This document shows, piece after piece, positions 21,481 through 22,289 of a stretch of DNA of 22,289 nt (position 1 is its first letter; each line of letters opens with the position of its first letter). Made by a program: the position numbers and the translations under genes. Location: positions 1 through 22,289 of the forward strand of contig MZNV01002800.1 of the NCBI GenBank assembly GCA_002081555.1, read 5' to 3'. This stretch comes from Protostelium mycophagum (taxonomy: Eukaryota > Evosea > Variosea > Protosteliida > Protosteliaceae). The notes under the pieces were generated by a model. That model was not told the origin of the DNA and did not search any database. It saw only the letters and a list, made by a program, of their open reading frames with translations.

Positions 21481-22289
21481 TTTAGGCATTATAGAAAGGT
21501 TCAATAAAACTATTAACACCTTCATGGCAACCTAGAATTGCTTTAGGAATGTCTCAAAGAACTTCTTTACTCAGATTTATGACAGATTATATTCTTGATC
21601 ATAATTGGCCAAAACTCACCCTTACTACTTCTTTTTTCTTTAACATCCAAACTCAAACACCACCACCAATCACAACACAACAAATAATAAATATCTCATA
21701 AGATCTCTTATTAAAATCACAATCTCTTAATCAATCAAATTGTGATTCTGAGTCATTTCTTGAGATTATTAACAGACAAATACCTAGCACAACAACAAAA
21801 AACATAACACCTGACACTCCCTCACTTAGCACAGTACTCACACAACAACCATCCCCATTTAACAAACACCCCAATTTCCACACCTGTCACTCTTTAAACA
21901 TATAATACCAAAAAGAGCAGAAACAGACTTGCTTAAAAACCACAAGAACCACACATCAGGATGCCCCACCTCTAGATTTAGCATTAACATCAATCAATCT
22001 ATCTCAATCACCAATAGACCACCTTCAGATTCAAATAAGATTTTCTCAAAAGTGCAACAAGTACATTCCTATAACCTAGCTAAAGTCTTTTATTTTCCTA
22101 ACTGGCTTGCTGAAGGCATTGTTTTAGAATTCATAATCAATAATAAATGTAAATCCAGCTTCTGGGCAAAAGGCATCTCTTATTGATTTTGATGATTTTT
22201 CAAAAAACATTAGAACTGCCTTGGCTAATCAAGAAAAAATGGCTAACTTACTTGCAAATTTTGGTCAAGCCCTGTATATAGGAGAAAGA
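21480..22289 (+). mobile_element. Possible decayed retroelement fragment (runs off the window)
   Basis: The plus strand changes composition here: strongly A- and C-rich with few G, unlike neighbouring exons or introns. Several frames are open in pieces: one from the ATG at 21549 (MSQRTSLLRFMTDYILD), one at 21929-22186 containing VFYFPNWLAEGIVLEFIIN, and one from about 22136 to the window end containing FDDFSKNIRTALANQEKMAN. The last two read like one protein interrupted by a frameshift, and the tail looks Gag-like (NQEKMANLLANFGQAL). No long terminal repeat, reverse transcriptase or integrase is visible. It could equally be an unrecognised host gene with introns. Confidence 0.25.

Overview
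The window is nuclear DNA of an intron-dense unicellular eukaryote. Every well-supported gene is broken by short introns, mostly about 40-100 nt. They are GT-AG with a few GC-AG, with acceptors such as TTGTAG or TTTCAG and TAAY-like branch sites close to the 3' end. Genes are tightly packed on both strands with very short 3' ends. An amoeboid protist (Amoebozoa or similar) is the best guess, but this is inference: no marker gene fixes the taxon. I saw no rRNA, tRNA, CRISPR or prokaryotic operon.

Layout, left to right: (1) 58-439, minus, a possible 3' end of an unidentified gene with a weak BRO1/ALIX V-domain look. (2) 864-1150, plus, a possible small secreted peptide. (3) 1281-2965, plus, a secreted seven-bladed-propeller lactonase-family protein, ten exons. 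(4) 3255-6104, plus, a 12-exon nuclear-type protein with an N-terminal Ku-binding motif (KRSLPVWM) and a C-terminal CCHC zinc finger; this is the most interesting gene here. (5) 10871-6127, minus, a 24-exon, 898-residue coiled-coil protein whose N-terminus resembles CASP/CUX1 golgins. (6) 13517-11177, minus, NOM1/Sgd1 (MIF4G + MA3, ribosome biogenesis), seven exons. (7) 13819 to at least 14978, plus, a vasculin (GPBP1)-like protein. (8) 15408-16917, plus, a secreted/lysosomal cathepsin D-like aspartic protease with a saposin-like insert of the plant-specific type. (9) 17351-20050, plus, an HRI-like eIF2-alpha kinase. (10) 21235-20074, minus, a mitochondrial carrier of the SLC25 carnitine/amino-acid type. 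(11) 21480-22289, AC-rich sequence with broken reading frames that may be a decayed retroelement.

Exon boundaries were derived by hand from reading frame, intron phase and family similarity. In each complete gene model the summed exon length is a multiple of three. Two convergent pairs (genes 4/5 and 9/10) have stop codons only 22 and 23 bp apart, so their transcripts must overlap at the 3' ends. In genes 5 and 6 the AATAAA signal overlaps the stop codon.

The genes do not form one pathway. They are housekeeping functions (ribosome assembly, Golgi structure, stress translation control, mitochondrial transport, lysosomal proteolysis) plus one candidate DNA-repair factor that I could not match to a named protein.
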